DNA from: Neoarius graeffei
Taxonomy: Eukaryota > Chordata > Actinopteri > Siluriformes > Ariidae
Assembly: GCF_027579695.1 (NCBI RefSeq)
Contig: NC_083575.1
Coordinates: 35,107,382-35,171,381, forward strand
Reading direction: 5' to 3'
Length of the DNA stretch: 64,000 nt
Shown here piece after piece: positions 36,001 through 45,716 of the stretch. A model generated the notes under the pieces. It had not been told where the DNA came from and did no database searches. It saw nothing but the letters and a program-made list of their open reading frames with translations. The position numbers and the translations under genes are program-made. The first letter of the stretch is position 1; every line of letters starts with the position of its first letter.

Positions 36001-36483
36001 TTCTGTCATTCAGTGTTATAAATGTCGGATAAACTTTTTTTTGTTTACTTTCCCAGTCGTAGTTGCTGAAGTAACCCAACCGTCTTTTGGTGTGGGTTAT
36101 GAAATTGGTCAAGCCATGGCCATGAAAAAGAGGATTCTCTGCCTTTTCCGACCCTCGTCAGGGAAAGGTAATCTGATTACTCTTAAAGGCTCTGCATAAT
36201 ACATTAATATTTGCCCTCTATAGTTTTACAGAATTCTTCAGTCTCTCTCTCCCCGTTATCACCAGACCAATATTTGAACACTTGAGTGTAGAATTCTATG
36301 AAAAAAAATCTGTTTATTGAATGTCTTCTATTTAATATTGTTATTGGTTCTTTAGTGCTGTCTGCCATGATACAGCGTGCCGAGGGCAAGTTGGGCAGCT
36401 CTCTCTTCCAGGTTCGGAATTATGAGGAGGAGGACGTTGAAGGAATCCTGGAGAATTATTTTGGTGAACTCACCAAGAACTAA
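27058..36483 (+). CDS. dnph1: DNPH1 (Rcl), deoxynucleoside 5'-monophosphate N-glycosidase, copy 1
   Basis: Four exons: 27058-27181, 30375-30446, 36057-36167 and 36356-36483, all with GT-AG borders, encode 144 residues. DNPH1 hydrolyses the glycosidic bond of 2'-deoxynucleoside 5'-monophosphates. Visible family motifs are YFCGSIRGGR (Tyr4, Ser8, Arg10), DRDMEWL (Asp57), VVVAEVTQPSFGVGYEIG (Ser75, catalytic Glu81) and RPSSGKVLSAMI. Spacings match rat Rcl Tyr13, Ser17, Arg19, Asp69, Ser87, Glu93 and Ser117 as I remember them. The protein is shorter than rat (~163) mainly at both termini. Unlike copy 2, exon 1 lacks the four residues TEHV after GQVL, which include the equivalent of rat His45. Introns contain a foldback element, a V-SINE and a Harbinger-like element. 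All motifs but TEHV and every splice site look intact, so it may still be expressed. Confidence 0.9.
27300..27908 (+). other. DNPH1 copy 1 intron 1, unassigned
   Basis: Intron sequence. The part just after exon 1 (CAGGAACAAATCCATCAGCA, GGACACTTTACCTCCCAG) matches copy 2 at 56140-56225. The rest shows no coding or recognised repeat signal. Confidence 0.6.
27909..28506. mobile_element. foldback MITE, ~600 bp
   Basis: Inverted arms begin AGTGATTCCACGCTTATGGG and end with the exact complement at 28487-28506. The arms pair for roughly 180 bp, including ATGCCAAAGTC against GACTTTGGCAT. Flanks are TATAT-like. The loop contains repeated CTTCTGTTACG motifs. Noncoding, superfamily unknown. It lies in DNPH1 intron 1 and was not found at the matching place in copy 2. 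Confidence 0.75.
28535..28908 (+). repeat. V-SINE, full length
   Basis: Complete head, V-domain and GATGAG tail, inserted about 30 bp after the foldback element. Confidence 0.92.
28909..30374 (+). other. DNPH1 copy 1 intron 1, distal part
   Basis: No coding signal. The segment 29865-30130 (TTTTTGCATCAAGCAGATAA, TAGGATAAACATTCAGAGGA, TTGGGTATAAAGGGAACTG) is matched in DNPH1 copy 2 at 56385-56560 and 58360-58450. It is ancestral intron shared by both copies. Confidence 0.65.
30612..31699. mobile_element. PIF/Harbinger-like element carrying a second transposon
   Basis: The ends TACCCTGTCCACACTAGGG and (opposite strand) TGCTGTGTTCACAC are flanked by TTA (30609-30611 and 31700-31702). It is the same family as 11747-12234, in inverse orientation. 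The extra ~600 bp relative to that copy comes mostly from an inner insertion at about 31011-31515. It sits in DNPH1 intron 2. Confidence 0.75.
31011..31515 (+). mobile_element. inner element with CTCGAGAAAAC repeats and an integrase-like fragment
   Basis: Both edges carry GATCTCGAGAAAAC-type repeats in inverse orientation (31085-31160 and 31450-31505). Between them, 31252-31449 encodes 65 residues containing IDHLIRQYFDQGLTQGEIAL, then ISPRHLRRRLARLHLYRRGY. This looks like the N-terminal helix-turn-helix of IS3EU-type or related integrase-core transposases of fish. Comparison with 11747-12234 shows the empty site near CATCC/GCCATA. The catalytic core is absent. Confidence 0.5.
32055..32336. 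mobile_element. MITE with GTGTCC(T/C)AAAT(T/C)ACTC ends
   Basis: Inverted ends GTGTCCTAAATTACTC and (opposite strand) GTGTCCCAAATCACTC. Internal CACTATATAG motifs and GATGCATTGTGAGATACTTT relate it to the outer element at 62717-63578. About 280 bp, noncoding. Confidence 0.6.
32849..34456 (-). mobile_element. Tc1-like transposon A, nearly intact, 1608 bp
   Basis: Ends CAGTGGTGCTTGAAAGTTTG at both termini, in inverse orientation, with flanking TA. The transposase reads on the minus strand from MARTKEIS (34091) to GGHTRH (33069). It shows an N-terminal HTH region, WTDETKIELFG, QQDNDPKHT and SPDLNPIEMLWKDLK (DDE triad). One nonsense codon (TAA after NEKH, at 33591-33593) splits the frame; other copies have Tyr there. 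It lies in DNPH1 copy 1 intron 2. Confidence 0.9.
34711..35788. mobile_element. piggyBac-like nonautonomous element
   Basis: Ends CCCTTTGATGCAAAACG in inverse orientation, flanked by TTAA (34707-34710 and 35789-35792). A CCC-starting terminus with a TTAA target is characteristic of piggyBac. Subterminal GGGTCA/TGACCC motifs repeat at both ends, and the segment CATTTTCCAGGTTATTTCAT is inverted between arms. 1078 bp, no transposase. Confidence 0.8.
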
Positions 36484-36498
36484 TGTGCATTAAAAATG

Positions 36499-36969
36499 CA
36501 CTATATTGCTGAATGTATGTGAAAACCTGACCATCACGACCATCTCTTTCCAATCACAGCGTCCACTCTTCTGGGAAAGCTTTCCACTCGATCTTGGAAG
36601 GTGACTGTGAGGATTTGTCCGTTCAGCCACAAGAGTGTTAGTGAGGTCGGGCACTGACGTTGGGCGAGGAGGCCTGGTACACAGTCAGCATTCCAGTTAG
36701 TCCCAGGTCAGGACGCTGTGCAGGTTATGAGAGTTCCACTGCAACCTTGGCAGTCCATGATTTCATGGACCTCACTTTATGCACAGGGGCATTGTCACAC
36801 TGGAGCAGGTTTGGGCCCCGGAGTTCCAGTGAAGGGGAATTATAATCCTGCAGCATATAGACATTCAGGAATAATACATTGTGTATTTTCAACTTCGTGG
36901 CAACAGTTTGAAGACGAACCACATATGGGTGTGATGGTCAGGTGTCCACATACTTTTGGTCCTATAGTG
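36499..36969. mobile_element. degraded Tc1-like remnant in the DNPH1 3' UTR
   Basis: Starts CACTATATTGCTGAATGTAT 15 bp after the DNPH1 copy 1 stop codon and ends TTTTGGTCCTATAGTG. Its internal segments (TCTTCTGGGAAAGCTTTCCA; CAGGACGCTGTGCAGG) match degraded Tc1-like transposase sequence read on the minus strand. No intact frame remains. Confidence 0.7.
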
Positions 36970-36984
36970 CGGCTCACTCATAAT

Positions 36985-37890
36985 GTAATGAGTAATTTTA
37001 TTATCCAGCTCTGGATAGAACGTTTTTTTGTAAGTAGATCTTTTCAGTTGAACAGAGGCTCTTACTGACATGTGATGCACTTGTGTTTTGTTAAAATATG
37101 GGTGTCTCAGATTGAAAGAGTTCAAACAAGATTCCAGAAGAATGGAAACATTGTGATTTTTTTTTCTATCTTATTAAACTGTTACTGTTCATTTTTCCAC
37201 ATTCTTGCATCTGATTTTTGTTCTTATATCACAGCAGCTGGTGTAAATAATTTGATCATAATTTCTAATATTGGAGAAAGATCAAGAGCGTTGATTCGGA
37301 ATCACTTTTTGTACATAGCTGATTGAAGAATGCGGACAGTGAGGCCAGATTCATAGATATTTGCATAGATGTTAGGCTCCAGTGTAAAAGCACCAGTTAA
37401 CTGGAAATATAACTAACAAATGGCTTCAGAGTACAGTAATGGTTTGTTTGAAATTCCATCATGATATGTAAAAAGTGACGGTGCTCAATCCTACCCCTGC
37501 TCTCCAGTGCTGAGGATCAGGCCTCCAATCACCTGACTTACGTTTGCCTTATTATCACGGTTGCCACATGCTGTTTGCAACATCCTCACGCTTGAATTTC
37601 TGGAGCACTGCTTCAGAGTTTAGTCTGCTCAAGACAATGAATGCAAAAGTGGCTGACTTTGAAACTAACCAGGTTTCTGTGGTACACCAACGAAACGTAT
37701 AAAGTGGTTACAGATGTAAATGTACCGTATTCTGTTATCACAATATTGTGATTTTTCTTTGAGTAAATATTTGCTAATCCCTGGCAGGAGAACAGTTCAG
37801 TTAAACTTTATGCTAATTTAAGTGGTTGGACGTGGCTCTTGTTAATTTGGAACCAATTTATTAATCGAACCAACTCTGAATGTGCTCATA
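36985..37890. other. DNPH1 copy 1 downstream region, unassigned
   Basis: No gene seen. The segment 37600-37870 (TTTAGTCTGCTCAAGACAAT, TGACTTTGAAACTAACCAGG) has a close relative at 58020-58260 inside DNPH1 copy 2, again in a repeat-rich setting. It may therefore be an interspersed repeat rather than duplicated gene flank. Confidence 0.5.
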
Positions 37891-38330
37891 TGCTCACTGT
37901 ACACTTGCTCATTTATGCAGCTACCCAGTCAGCCAGTCACGTGGCAGCAGTACAATGCATAAAATCATGTCGATCCAAGTCAAGAGCTTCAGTTAACATT
38001 CACATTAAAGATTAGAATGAAAAAAAAAGCATCACCTCTGTGACTTTAACCATGTCATGGGTACCCGATGGACTAGTTTGAGTATTTTGGAAACTGTTGA
38101 TCTGGGATTTTCACACACAAGAGTCTGAGAGTTTACAGAGAATGGTGCAAAAAAAAAATTCCTGTGTGTGGAGGGCCTCCAGACTGAAACAACGTGTAAA
38201 GGAACATGATGAGGAGAATGACCAGACTGGCCTGTGGTGACAGGAAGTCTATAGTAACTCAAATAACCACTCTTTGCAACTCTGATGAGCAGAACGATAT
38301 CTCAGCATGCACGAAACATCAACCCTTGAG
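37890..38330 (+). mobile_element. old Tc1-like fragment
   Basis: Diverged copy of the 5' half of the Tc1 family found at 6398 and 49206. Recognisable pieces are CACGTGGCAGCAGTACAATG, AAAATCATGTCGATCC, GGGATTTTCACACACAAGAG and ACTCAAATAACCACTC. No open frame remains. Confidence 0.65.
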
Positions 38331-38531
38331 TTTCAGTGAGTCTGTGACCATGAAAGCCTCGAAGTCTGACTCTTAGCTGACAGAAGTGGAACCCAGTGTG
38401 GTCTTCTGCTGTTGTAGCCTACCTAGCTCAAGGTTTTGTGCATGCTGAGATGTCTTTCTGCTCTCCACATTTGTAAAGAGTCACTGTATGAGTCAGTGTT
38501 GTAGTCGAGTCTCGAGTCCCCAGTGTTCAAG

Positions 38532-38890
38532 TCCATCCATTATCTGTAGCTGCTTATCCTGTTCTACAGGGTCGCAGGCAAGCTGGAGCCTATCCCAGCT
38601 GACTACGGGCGAAAGGCGGGGTACACCCTGGACAAGTCGCCAGGTCATCGCAAGGCTAACACATAGACAACCATTCACACTCACACTTACGGTCAATTTA
38701 GAGCCACCAATTAGCCTAACCTGCATGCCTTTGGACTGTGGGGGAAACCGGAGCACCCATAGGAAACCCACGCAGACACGGGGAGAACATGCAAACTCCG
38801 CACAGAAAGGCCCTCGCCGACCGCTGGGCTCGAACCCAGGACCTTCTTGCTGTGAGGTGACAGTGCTAACCACTACACCACCGCGCCACC
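38532..38890 (-). repeat. V-SINE, inverted, 11-bp TSD
   Basis: Reverse-complement full-length SINE flanked by a perfect CAGTGTTCAAG duplication (38521-38531 and 38891-38901). Confidence 0.92.
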
Positions 38891-39471
38891 CAGTGTTCAA
38901 GGCATTCAAAAAAAAAAAAATTGAGTCGAGTCCGAGAGCAAGACTCCAACTGCACCATTTGACAGTGGCTGATTTAGCGCCATTAACATTAGTTTGTTCC
39001 TGAACATGATGTATGAACAGGTGAATGCGCATTCTCTTTATCAGGGAGTGTGAAGTATTCTGTCAGAGATGGTTGGGAGACGGCTGTAAGTGCAGATGGT
39101 GTGTTTATTAATACAAGTCAAGACAGGTAAACAATCTAGAACGGTAGGCAAAATTGTGAAACAGGCAATAGGTCGAGCGAGGCACAAATGAGCTATCATA
39201 GACTCGGCAGAATCAAAGATCAGGAACCCAAACAAGAAAATAAGGCTCAGTAATGTGTCAAGAACGCAACTCAATACTTCGCAAACTAAGTGTGTTTTCA
39301 CAGTTTTTATATAGGCGCACTGACTGCGCCTTAATCCTGTGCAGGTGCGAGTCGTTTATGGTGCACACGAGAGTCTGCTTGGCACACGCGCTGTCCGGAA
39401 CGCGCCCGAGAGTCTATCTGATGCATGACACTTGCACGAAATTAGTACAAAAATTAATGTAGATATAAATA

Positions 39472-40005
39472 CACTATATTGCCAAAAGTATTTGCTCACC
39501 TGCCTTGACTCACATATGAGCTTAAGTGACATCCCATTCCTAATCCATAGGGTTCAATATGACATCAGTCCACCCTTTGCAGCTAGAACAGGTTCAACTC
39601 TTCTGGGAAGACTGTCCACAAGGTTTAGGAGTGTGTTTATGGGAATTTTTGACCATTCTTCCAGAAGCGCATTTGTGAGGTCACACACTGATGTTGGACG
39701 AGAAGGCCTGGCTCTCAGTCTCCGCTCTAATTCATCCCAAAGGTGTTCTATCGGGTTGAGGTCAGGACTCTGTGCAGGCCAGTCAAGTTCATCCACACCA
39801 GACTCTGTCATCCATGTCTTTATGGACCTTGCTTTGTGCACTGGTGCACAGTCATGTTGGAAGAGGAAGGGGCCAGCTCCAAACTGTAAAAACAGTCTGC
39901 ATGCCTAGGTGCTTTATTTTATACACCTGTGGCCATGGAAGTGATTGGAACACCTGATTCCGATAATTTGGATGGGTGAGCAAATACTTTTGGCAATATA
40001 GTGTA
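39472..40005 (-). mobile_element. Tc1/mariner internally deleted element
   Basis: The end CACTATATTGCCAAAAGTAT recurs in inverse orientation at 39986-40005, with TA on both sides. The minus strand at 39841-39554 encodes a transposase C-terminus: WMTESGVDELDWPAQSPDLN, PIEHLWDELERRLRA and a C-terminal GGLMSY. The N-terminal half is deleted. 534 bp. Confidence 0.85.
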
Positions 40006-40168
40006 TCTTATGCCAAATTATTATGGCACGTTACAAAAATAAAGAAAAATCCAAGTCCTCGTCTCCAATTTACGAGTCTGAATGCAGTTAACGCACGAGT
40101 CTGAGTCCAAGTCAAGTCACGAGTCTTTAAAATTAGGGCATGAGTCGGACTCAAGTACTGCAAGCCTG

Positions 40169-41466
40169 GTATGACTGATTATATCCTTCTTGGCAGCTCA
40201 AACTAATTTGTCCTTTTCCTTCTGCCTTCTCTTCTCAACAAAGTTTTTCCAACCACATAACTGTCACTCACCCATTTTTTTTCCCCCCACCATTCTGTGT
40301 AAATTCTAGAGACTGTTGTGTGTTAAAATCCCAGGAAATCAGCAGCTTCTGAATGACTGAAACCAGCCCATTTGGCAGCAACCATGCCACTGTCAAAATC
40401 ACAGGTGTCGCACTTTTTCCCCATTTTGAGGTTTGACGTAAACTTTAACTGAAGCTCTTATTAGTCTTTTGCAGCGTTATGATCCAATTTTGCCCCATTC
40501 CTCCTGGCAAATTGTCTATCAGTTTCAGTTACTCTTGGTTTTGTTTTTCGTAAGAACAAAGACATAACTTACGTGTGTAAGTTTGAAGTGGATATCTTCA
40601 GGGAAATATATTAAATAATGAAAACAAAAGTGTCTAAATACTTATCTCCACTCACTCTATTTAGAGGCATGGCATCAGACTGCAATGTGTTACAAAAATA
40701 TTGTTCATGGCATTCAGGACGCAGCAATCCCCAGATCACTGAGGGCACAAGACAATTGCCTGCTTTGTTAGAAATGTTCTTGAAGACTGGGCTAAAAGGA
40801 AGAGACCAAGAGAGAATTGTATGATTCATAGTTTACTGGATAGTTGAGAAAATGCAATCACAAAAGTTACTTCTGTAACCAGTTCCACAGAACAGAAAAA
40901 GTGTGCAAAGTGACCAAAGGCACTTCAAGATATCAATATCAAGAACCAAAAAAGGAAAATCTTTGCCCAAGAACAGCTTTATTCCTGCTTGGAATCCCAG
41001 CGTCTAAGGAAGCAGATGGTTTGTGTTGGGGTCTTGAGCCATTCTCCAAGAAAAATTGTCCTGGTCTTTGATAGATGAAGGAAATTGATATTTACTTTCT
41101 AGTCTGTGATCCAAAACACACCATGACGATCAAATCTAGTGATTAGATTAGAGAGACCATGGCAGTCACTTGAATTCAGTTTGGTGTTCATCCGAACACT
41201 ACAAAATAATAGTAGGAGTAAGCATGGGGGAATAATCATCTGGGGGATATGAGTTCATCAGAAAAGAATGCTTGCACCATCAAGTTAATCTAAGGTACAT
41301 TCAAATTCTGCAAACTGGGATGAACCTTCCAGGCAAACTAGTTTTCTATGAACATTTAAATTTGAACATTTTTTAGCTGAGCATACTCCAACAACATTAA
41401 TCCTCAAGGCTATAATAACATCCAAGGCACCATTTAAAAATTTCAATACCTAACGCTTTAGCTGTA
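40169..41466. other. unassigned region with Tc1 debris
   Basis: A minus-strand fragment of the 6398-type Tc1 element is recognisable at about 40300-40465 (GAGACTGTTGTGTGTTAAAA, TCCCAGGAAATCAGCAGC). The rest, 40466-41466, contains no supported gene; parts such as CTGTGATCCAAAACACACCA look like old interspersed repeat. Confidence 0.5.
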
Positions 41467-43073
41467 CAGTGGTGCTTGAAAGTTTGTGAACCCTTTAGAA
41501 TTTTCTATATTCCTGCATAAATATGACCTAAAACATCATCAGATTTTCACACAAGTCCTAAAAGTAGATAAAGAGAACCCAGTTAAACAAATGAGACAAA
41601 AATATTATACTTGGTCATTTATTTACTGAGGAAAATGATCCAATATTACATATCTGTGAGTGGCAAAAGTATGTGAACCTCTAGGATTATCAGTTAATTT
41701 GAAGGTGAAATTAGAGTCAGGTGTTTTCAATCAATGGGATGACAATCAGGTGTGAGTGGGCCCCCTGTTTTATTTAAAGAACAGGGATCTATCAAAGTCT
41801 GATCTTCACAACACGTTTGTGGAAGTGTATCATGGCACGAGCAAAGGAGATTTCTGACGACCTCAGAAAAGCGTTGTTGATGCTCATCAGTCTGGAAAAG
41901 GTTACAAAACCATCTCTAAAGAGTTTGGACTCCACCAATCCACAGTCAGACAGATTGTGGACAAATGGAGGAAATTCAAGACCATTGTTACCCTCCCCAG
42001 GAGTGGTCGACCAATAAAGATCACTCCAAGAGCGAGGCATGTAATAATCGGCAAGGTCACAAAGGACCCCAGGGTAACTTCTAAGCAAGTGAAGGCCTCT
42101 CTCACATTGACTAATGTTAATGTTCATGAGTCCACCATCAGGAGAACACTGAACAACAATGGTGTGCATGGCAGGGTTGCAAGGAGAAAGCCACTGCTCT
42201 CCAAAAAGAACATTGCTGCTCATCTGCAGTTTACTCAAGACCACGTGGACAAGCCAGAAGGCTTTTGGAAAAATGTTTTGTGGACGGATGAGACCAAAAT
42301 AGAACTTTTTGGTTTAAATGAGAACTGTTGTGTTTGGAGAAAGGAAAACACTGCATTCCACCATAAGAACCTTATCCCATCTGTGAAACATGGTGGTGGT
42401 AGTATCATGGTTTGGGCCTGTTTTGCTGCATCTGGGCCAGGACGGCTTGCCATCATTGATGGAACAATGAATTCTGAATTATACCAGCAAATTCTAAAGG
42501 AAAATGTCAGGACATCTGTCCATGAACTGAATCTCAAGAGAAGGTGGGTCATGCAGCAAGACAACGGCCCTAAGCACATAAGTCGTTCTACTAAAGAATG
42601 GTTAAAGAAGAATAAAGTTAATGTTTTGGAATGGCCAAGTCAAAGTCCTGACCTTAATCCAATCGAAATGTTGTGGAAGGACCTGAAGCGAGCAGCTGAT
42701 GTGAGGAAACCCACCAACATCCCAGAGTTGAAGCTGTTCTGTACAGAGGAACGGGCTAAAATTCCTCCAAGCCGGTGTGCAGGACTGATCAACAGTTACC
42801 ACAAACGTTTAGTTGCAGTTATTGCTGCACAAGGGGGTCACACCAGATACTGAAAGCAAAGGTTCACATACTTTTGCCACTCACAGCTATGTAATATTGG
42901 ATCGTTTTCCTCAATAAATAAATGACCAAGTGTAATAATTTTGTCTCATTTGTTTAACTGGGTTCTCTTTATCTACTTTGAGAACTTGTGTGAAAATCTG
43001 ATGATGTTTTAGGTCATATTTATGCAGAAATATAGGAAATTCAAAAGGGTTCATAACCTTTCAAGCACCACTG
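41467..43073 (+). mobile_element. Tc1-like transposon B, nearly intact, 1607 bp
   Basis: Same family as copy A, plus orientation, with both terminal repeats (CAGTGGTGCTTGAAAGTTTG) and TA flanks. The transposase starts MARAKEIS (41831) and ends GGHTRY (stop 42851-42853). One A is missing from the AAAAA run after GACCTCAG near 41865, shifting the frame within the HTH region. From 41957 an uninterrupted 298-residue frame follows with WTDETKIELFG, QQDNGPKHIS and SPDLNPIEMLWKDLK. Confidence 0.9.
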
Positions 43074-43373
43074 TATGTGATGTATGCGAGTTAGCCGAAA
43101 CTAATGACTACAGAGAGCATTACAATCACTTAGCTAACACCAACTGACAATGACGGCATACAAAAAGAGGCTTTCAGAAACAGCATCAACAGCCCTGTTT
43201 ATACAGATATTCTGCAGTATTGGTGGACTCTATATATTCAAGTGCTAGGAGCAGGGTACATGCTTCAGCTATGAAATTCAAACTTGCCCCTGGGATGCAC
43301 AATCCATAATAAATGTGTTCAGTTGCTATTGCTGCAGATATGCGATTGCTTGCTTTGAATCCATCTGTAAATA

Positions 43374-44792
43374 CAGTAGTGCTTCAAAGTTTGTGAACCC
43401 TTTAGAATTTTCTATATTTCTGCATAAATATGACCTAAAACATCATCAGATTTTCACACAAGTCCTAAAAGTAGATAAAGAGAACCCAGTTAAACAAAAT
43501 AAGACAAAAATATTCTACATGGTCATTTATTTATTGAGGAAAATGATCCAATATTACAGATCTGTGAGTGGCAAAAGTATGTGAACCTTTGCTTTCAGTA
43601 TCTGGTGTGACCCCCTTGTGCAGCAATAACTGCAACTAAACGTTTGCGGTAACTGTTGATCAGTCCTGCACACCGGCTTGGGGGAATTTTAGCCCGTTCC
43701 TCCGTACAGAACAGCTTCAACTCTGGAATGTTGGTGGGTTTCCTCACATCAGCTGCTCGCTTCAGGTCCTTCCACAACATTTTGATTGGATTAAGGTCAG
43801 GACTTTGACTTGGCCATTCCGAAATATTAACTTTATTCTTCTTTAACCATTCTTTGGTAGAATGACTTGTGTGCTTAGGGTCGTTGTCTTGCTGCATGAC
43901 CCACCTTCTCTTGAGATTCAGTTCATGGACAGATGTCCTGACATTTTCCTTTAGAATTCGCTGGTATAATTCAGAATTCATTGTTCCATCAGTGATGGCA
44001 AGCCGTCCTGGCCCAGATGCAGCAAAACAGGCCCAAACCATGATACTACCACCACCATGTTTCACAGATGGGATAAGGTTCTTATGCTGGAATGCAGTGC
44101 TTTCCTTTCTCCAAACATAATGCTTCTCATTTAAACCAAAAAGTTCTATTTTGGTCTCATCTGTCCACAAAACATTTTTCCAATAACCTTCTGGCTTGTC
44201 CACGTGATCTTGAGCAAACTGTAGATATGCAGCAATGTTCTTTTTGGAGAGCAGTGGCTTTCTCCTTGCAACCCTGCCATGCACACCATTGTTGTTCAGT
44301 GTTCTGATGGTGGACTCATGAACATTAACATTAGCCAATGTGAGAGAGGCCTTCAGTTGCTTAGAAGTTACCCTGGGGTCCTTTGTGACCTCGCCGACTA
44401 TTACACGCCTTGCTCTTGGAGTGATCTTTGTTGGTTGCCCACTCCTGGGGAGGGTAACAATGGTCTTGAATTTCCTCCATTTGTCCACAATCTGTCTGAC
44501 TGTGGATTGGTGGAGTCCAAACTCTTTAGAGATGGTTTTGTAACCTTATCCAGCCTGATGAGCATCAACAACGCTTTTTCTGAGGTCCTCAGAAATCTCC
44601 TTTGTTCGTGCCATGATACACTTCCACAAACGTGTTGTGAAGATCAGACTTTGATAGATCCCTGTTCTTTAAATAAAACAGGGTGCCCACTCACACCTGA
44701 TTGTCATCCCATTGATCGAAAACACCTGACTTTAATTTCACCTTCAAATTAACTGCTAATCCTAGAGGTTCACATACTTTTGCCACTCACAG
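43374..44792 (-). mobile_element. Tc1-like transposon C, right end missing
   Basis: The left terminus starts at 43374 after TA. The minus-strand transposase runs from MARTKEIS (44614) to GGHTRY (43595). It has one nonsense codon (GGA-TAA-GGT near 44550) and an in-frame loss of one Arg codon in STIRTLNNN. The 297-residue frame from 44488 is open. At 44792 the element stops short of its terminal repeat and joins a different Tc1 family. Confidence 0.88.
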
Positions 44793-45716
44793 ACCAACTC
44801 AGTATCTCCATAAAGCTTGTCAGTAGATGGAAGCATGAAGTGCTCTAAAATCTCCTGGTAGATGGCTGTGTTGACTTTGAACTTGATAAAACACAGTGGA
44901 CCAACACCAGCAGATGACATGGCACCTGAAATCATCACAGGCTGCAGAAACTTTACACTGGACTTCAAACACCTTGGATTCTGTGCCTCTCCACTCTTCC
45001 TCCAGACTCTAGGACCTTGATTTCCAAATGAAATGCAAAATTTACTTTCATCTGACAAGAGGACTTTGGACCACTGAGCAACAGTCCAGTTCTTTCTCTC
45101 CTGAGCCCAAGTACGACGCTTCTGACGTTGTCTCTGGTTCAAGAGTGGCTTGATATCAGGAATGCGACAGTTGTAGGTCCTTTCTTGATGTCTGTGTGTG
45201 GTGGCTCTTGATGCACCGATGCCGGCCTCAGTCCACCCCTTGTGAAGCTTTCCCAAGTTCTTGAATCAACTTTTCTTGACAATCCTCTCAAGGCTGTGGT
45301 TATCCCTGTTGCTTGTGCACCTTTTCCAGCCAACTTTTTCAGCAATGACCTTCTGTAGCTTATCCTCCTTGTGGAGGGTGTTCATGATCGTCTTCTGGAC
45401 AACTGTCAAGCCAGCAGTCTTCCCCGTGATTGTGTGTACTGGTCTAGACCAAGAGATATACCAAGACAGTATAAATACCTAGATATGGTATTTATACTGT
45501 TTCTCAAATTCGAAATGAAATACTCTAATATTTTGAGATGTGTGTATGTTTTTTTTGCGCTGTAGGCCGTAATTATCAAAATTAAAATAGAAAAATTATT
45601 GAAACCATTTGTGCAATGAGTCTAGAATATAAAATTTTTCACTTTCTTAAATAACTGATGGAAAAATATTACACTTTTTCATGATATTTGAAATGTTTGA
45701 GATGCACTAGTATAAG
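44793..45716 (-). mobile_element. second Tc1-like family fragment
   Basis: The minus strand encodes GWTEAGIGASRATTHRHQER, WSKVLLSDESKFCISFGNQG and PRVWRKSGEAQNPRCLKSS up to LPSTDKLYGD, the N-terminal and first-Asp parts of another fish Tc1 transposase with frame breaks near 45140-45260. The C-terminal half is missing at the junction with element C. The distal end is near GAGATGCACTAGTA (45703-45716). Confidence 0.75.

Larger units (their letters stand above)
38494..40168. mobile_element. hAT element hosting a SINE and a Tc1 MITE
   Basis: The ends CAGTGTTGTAGTCGAGTC and (opposite strand) CAGGCTTGCAGTACTTGAGT are flanked by the 8-bp duplication GTATGAGT/GTATGACT (38486-38493, 40169-40176; one mismatch). 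The subterminal regions are rich in GAGTC motifs. The interior holds a V-SINE (38532-38890) and a Tc1 MITE (39472-40005). Confidence 0.75.

Noticed and set aside
39060-39430. Possible solo LTR (TGTCAG...ATGACA)
   Set aside because: The ends look LTR-like, but no partner, primer site or clear target duplication was found, so it is not annotated.
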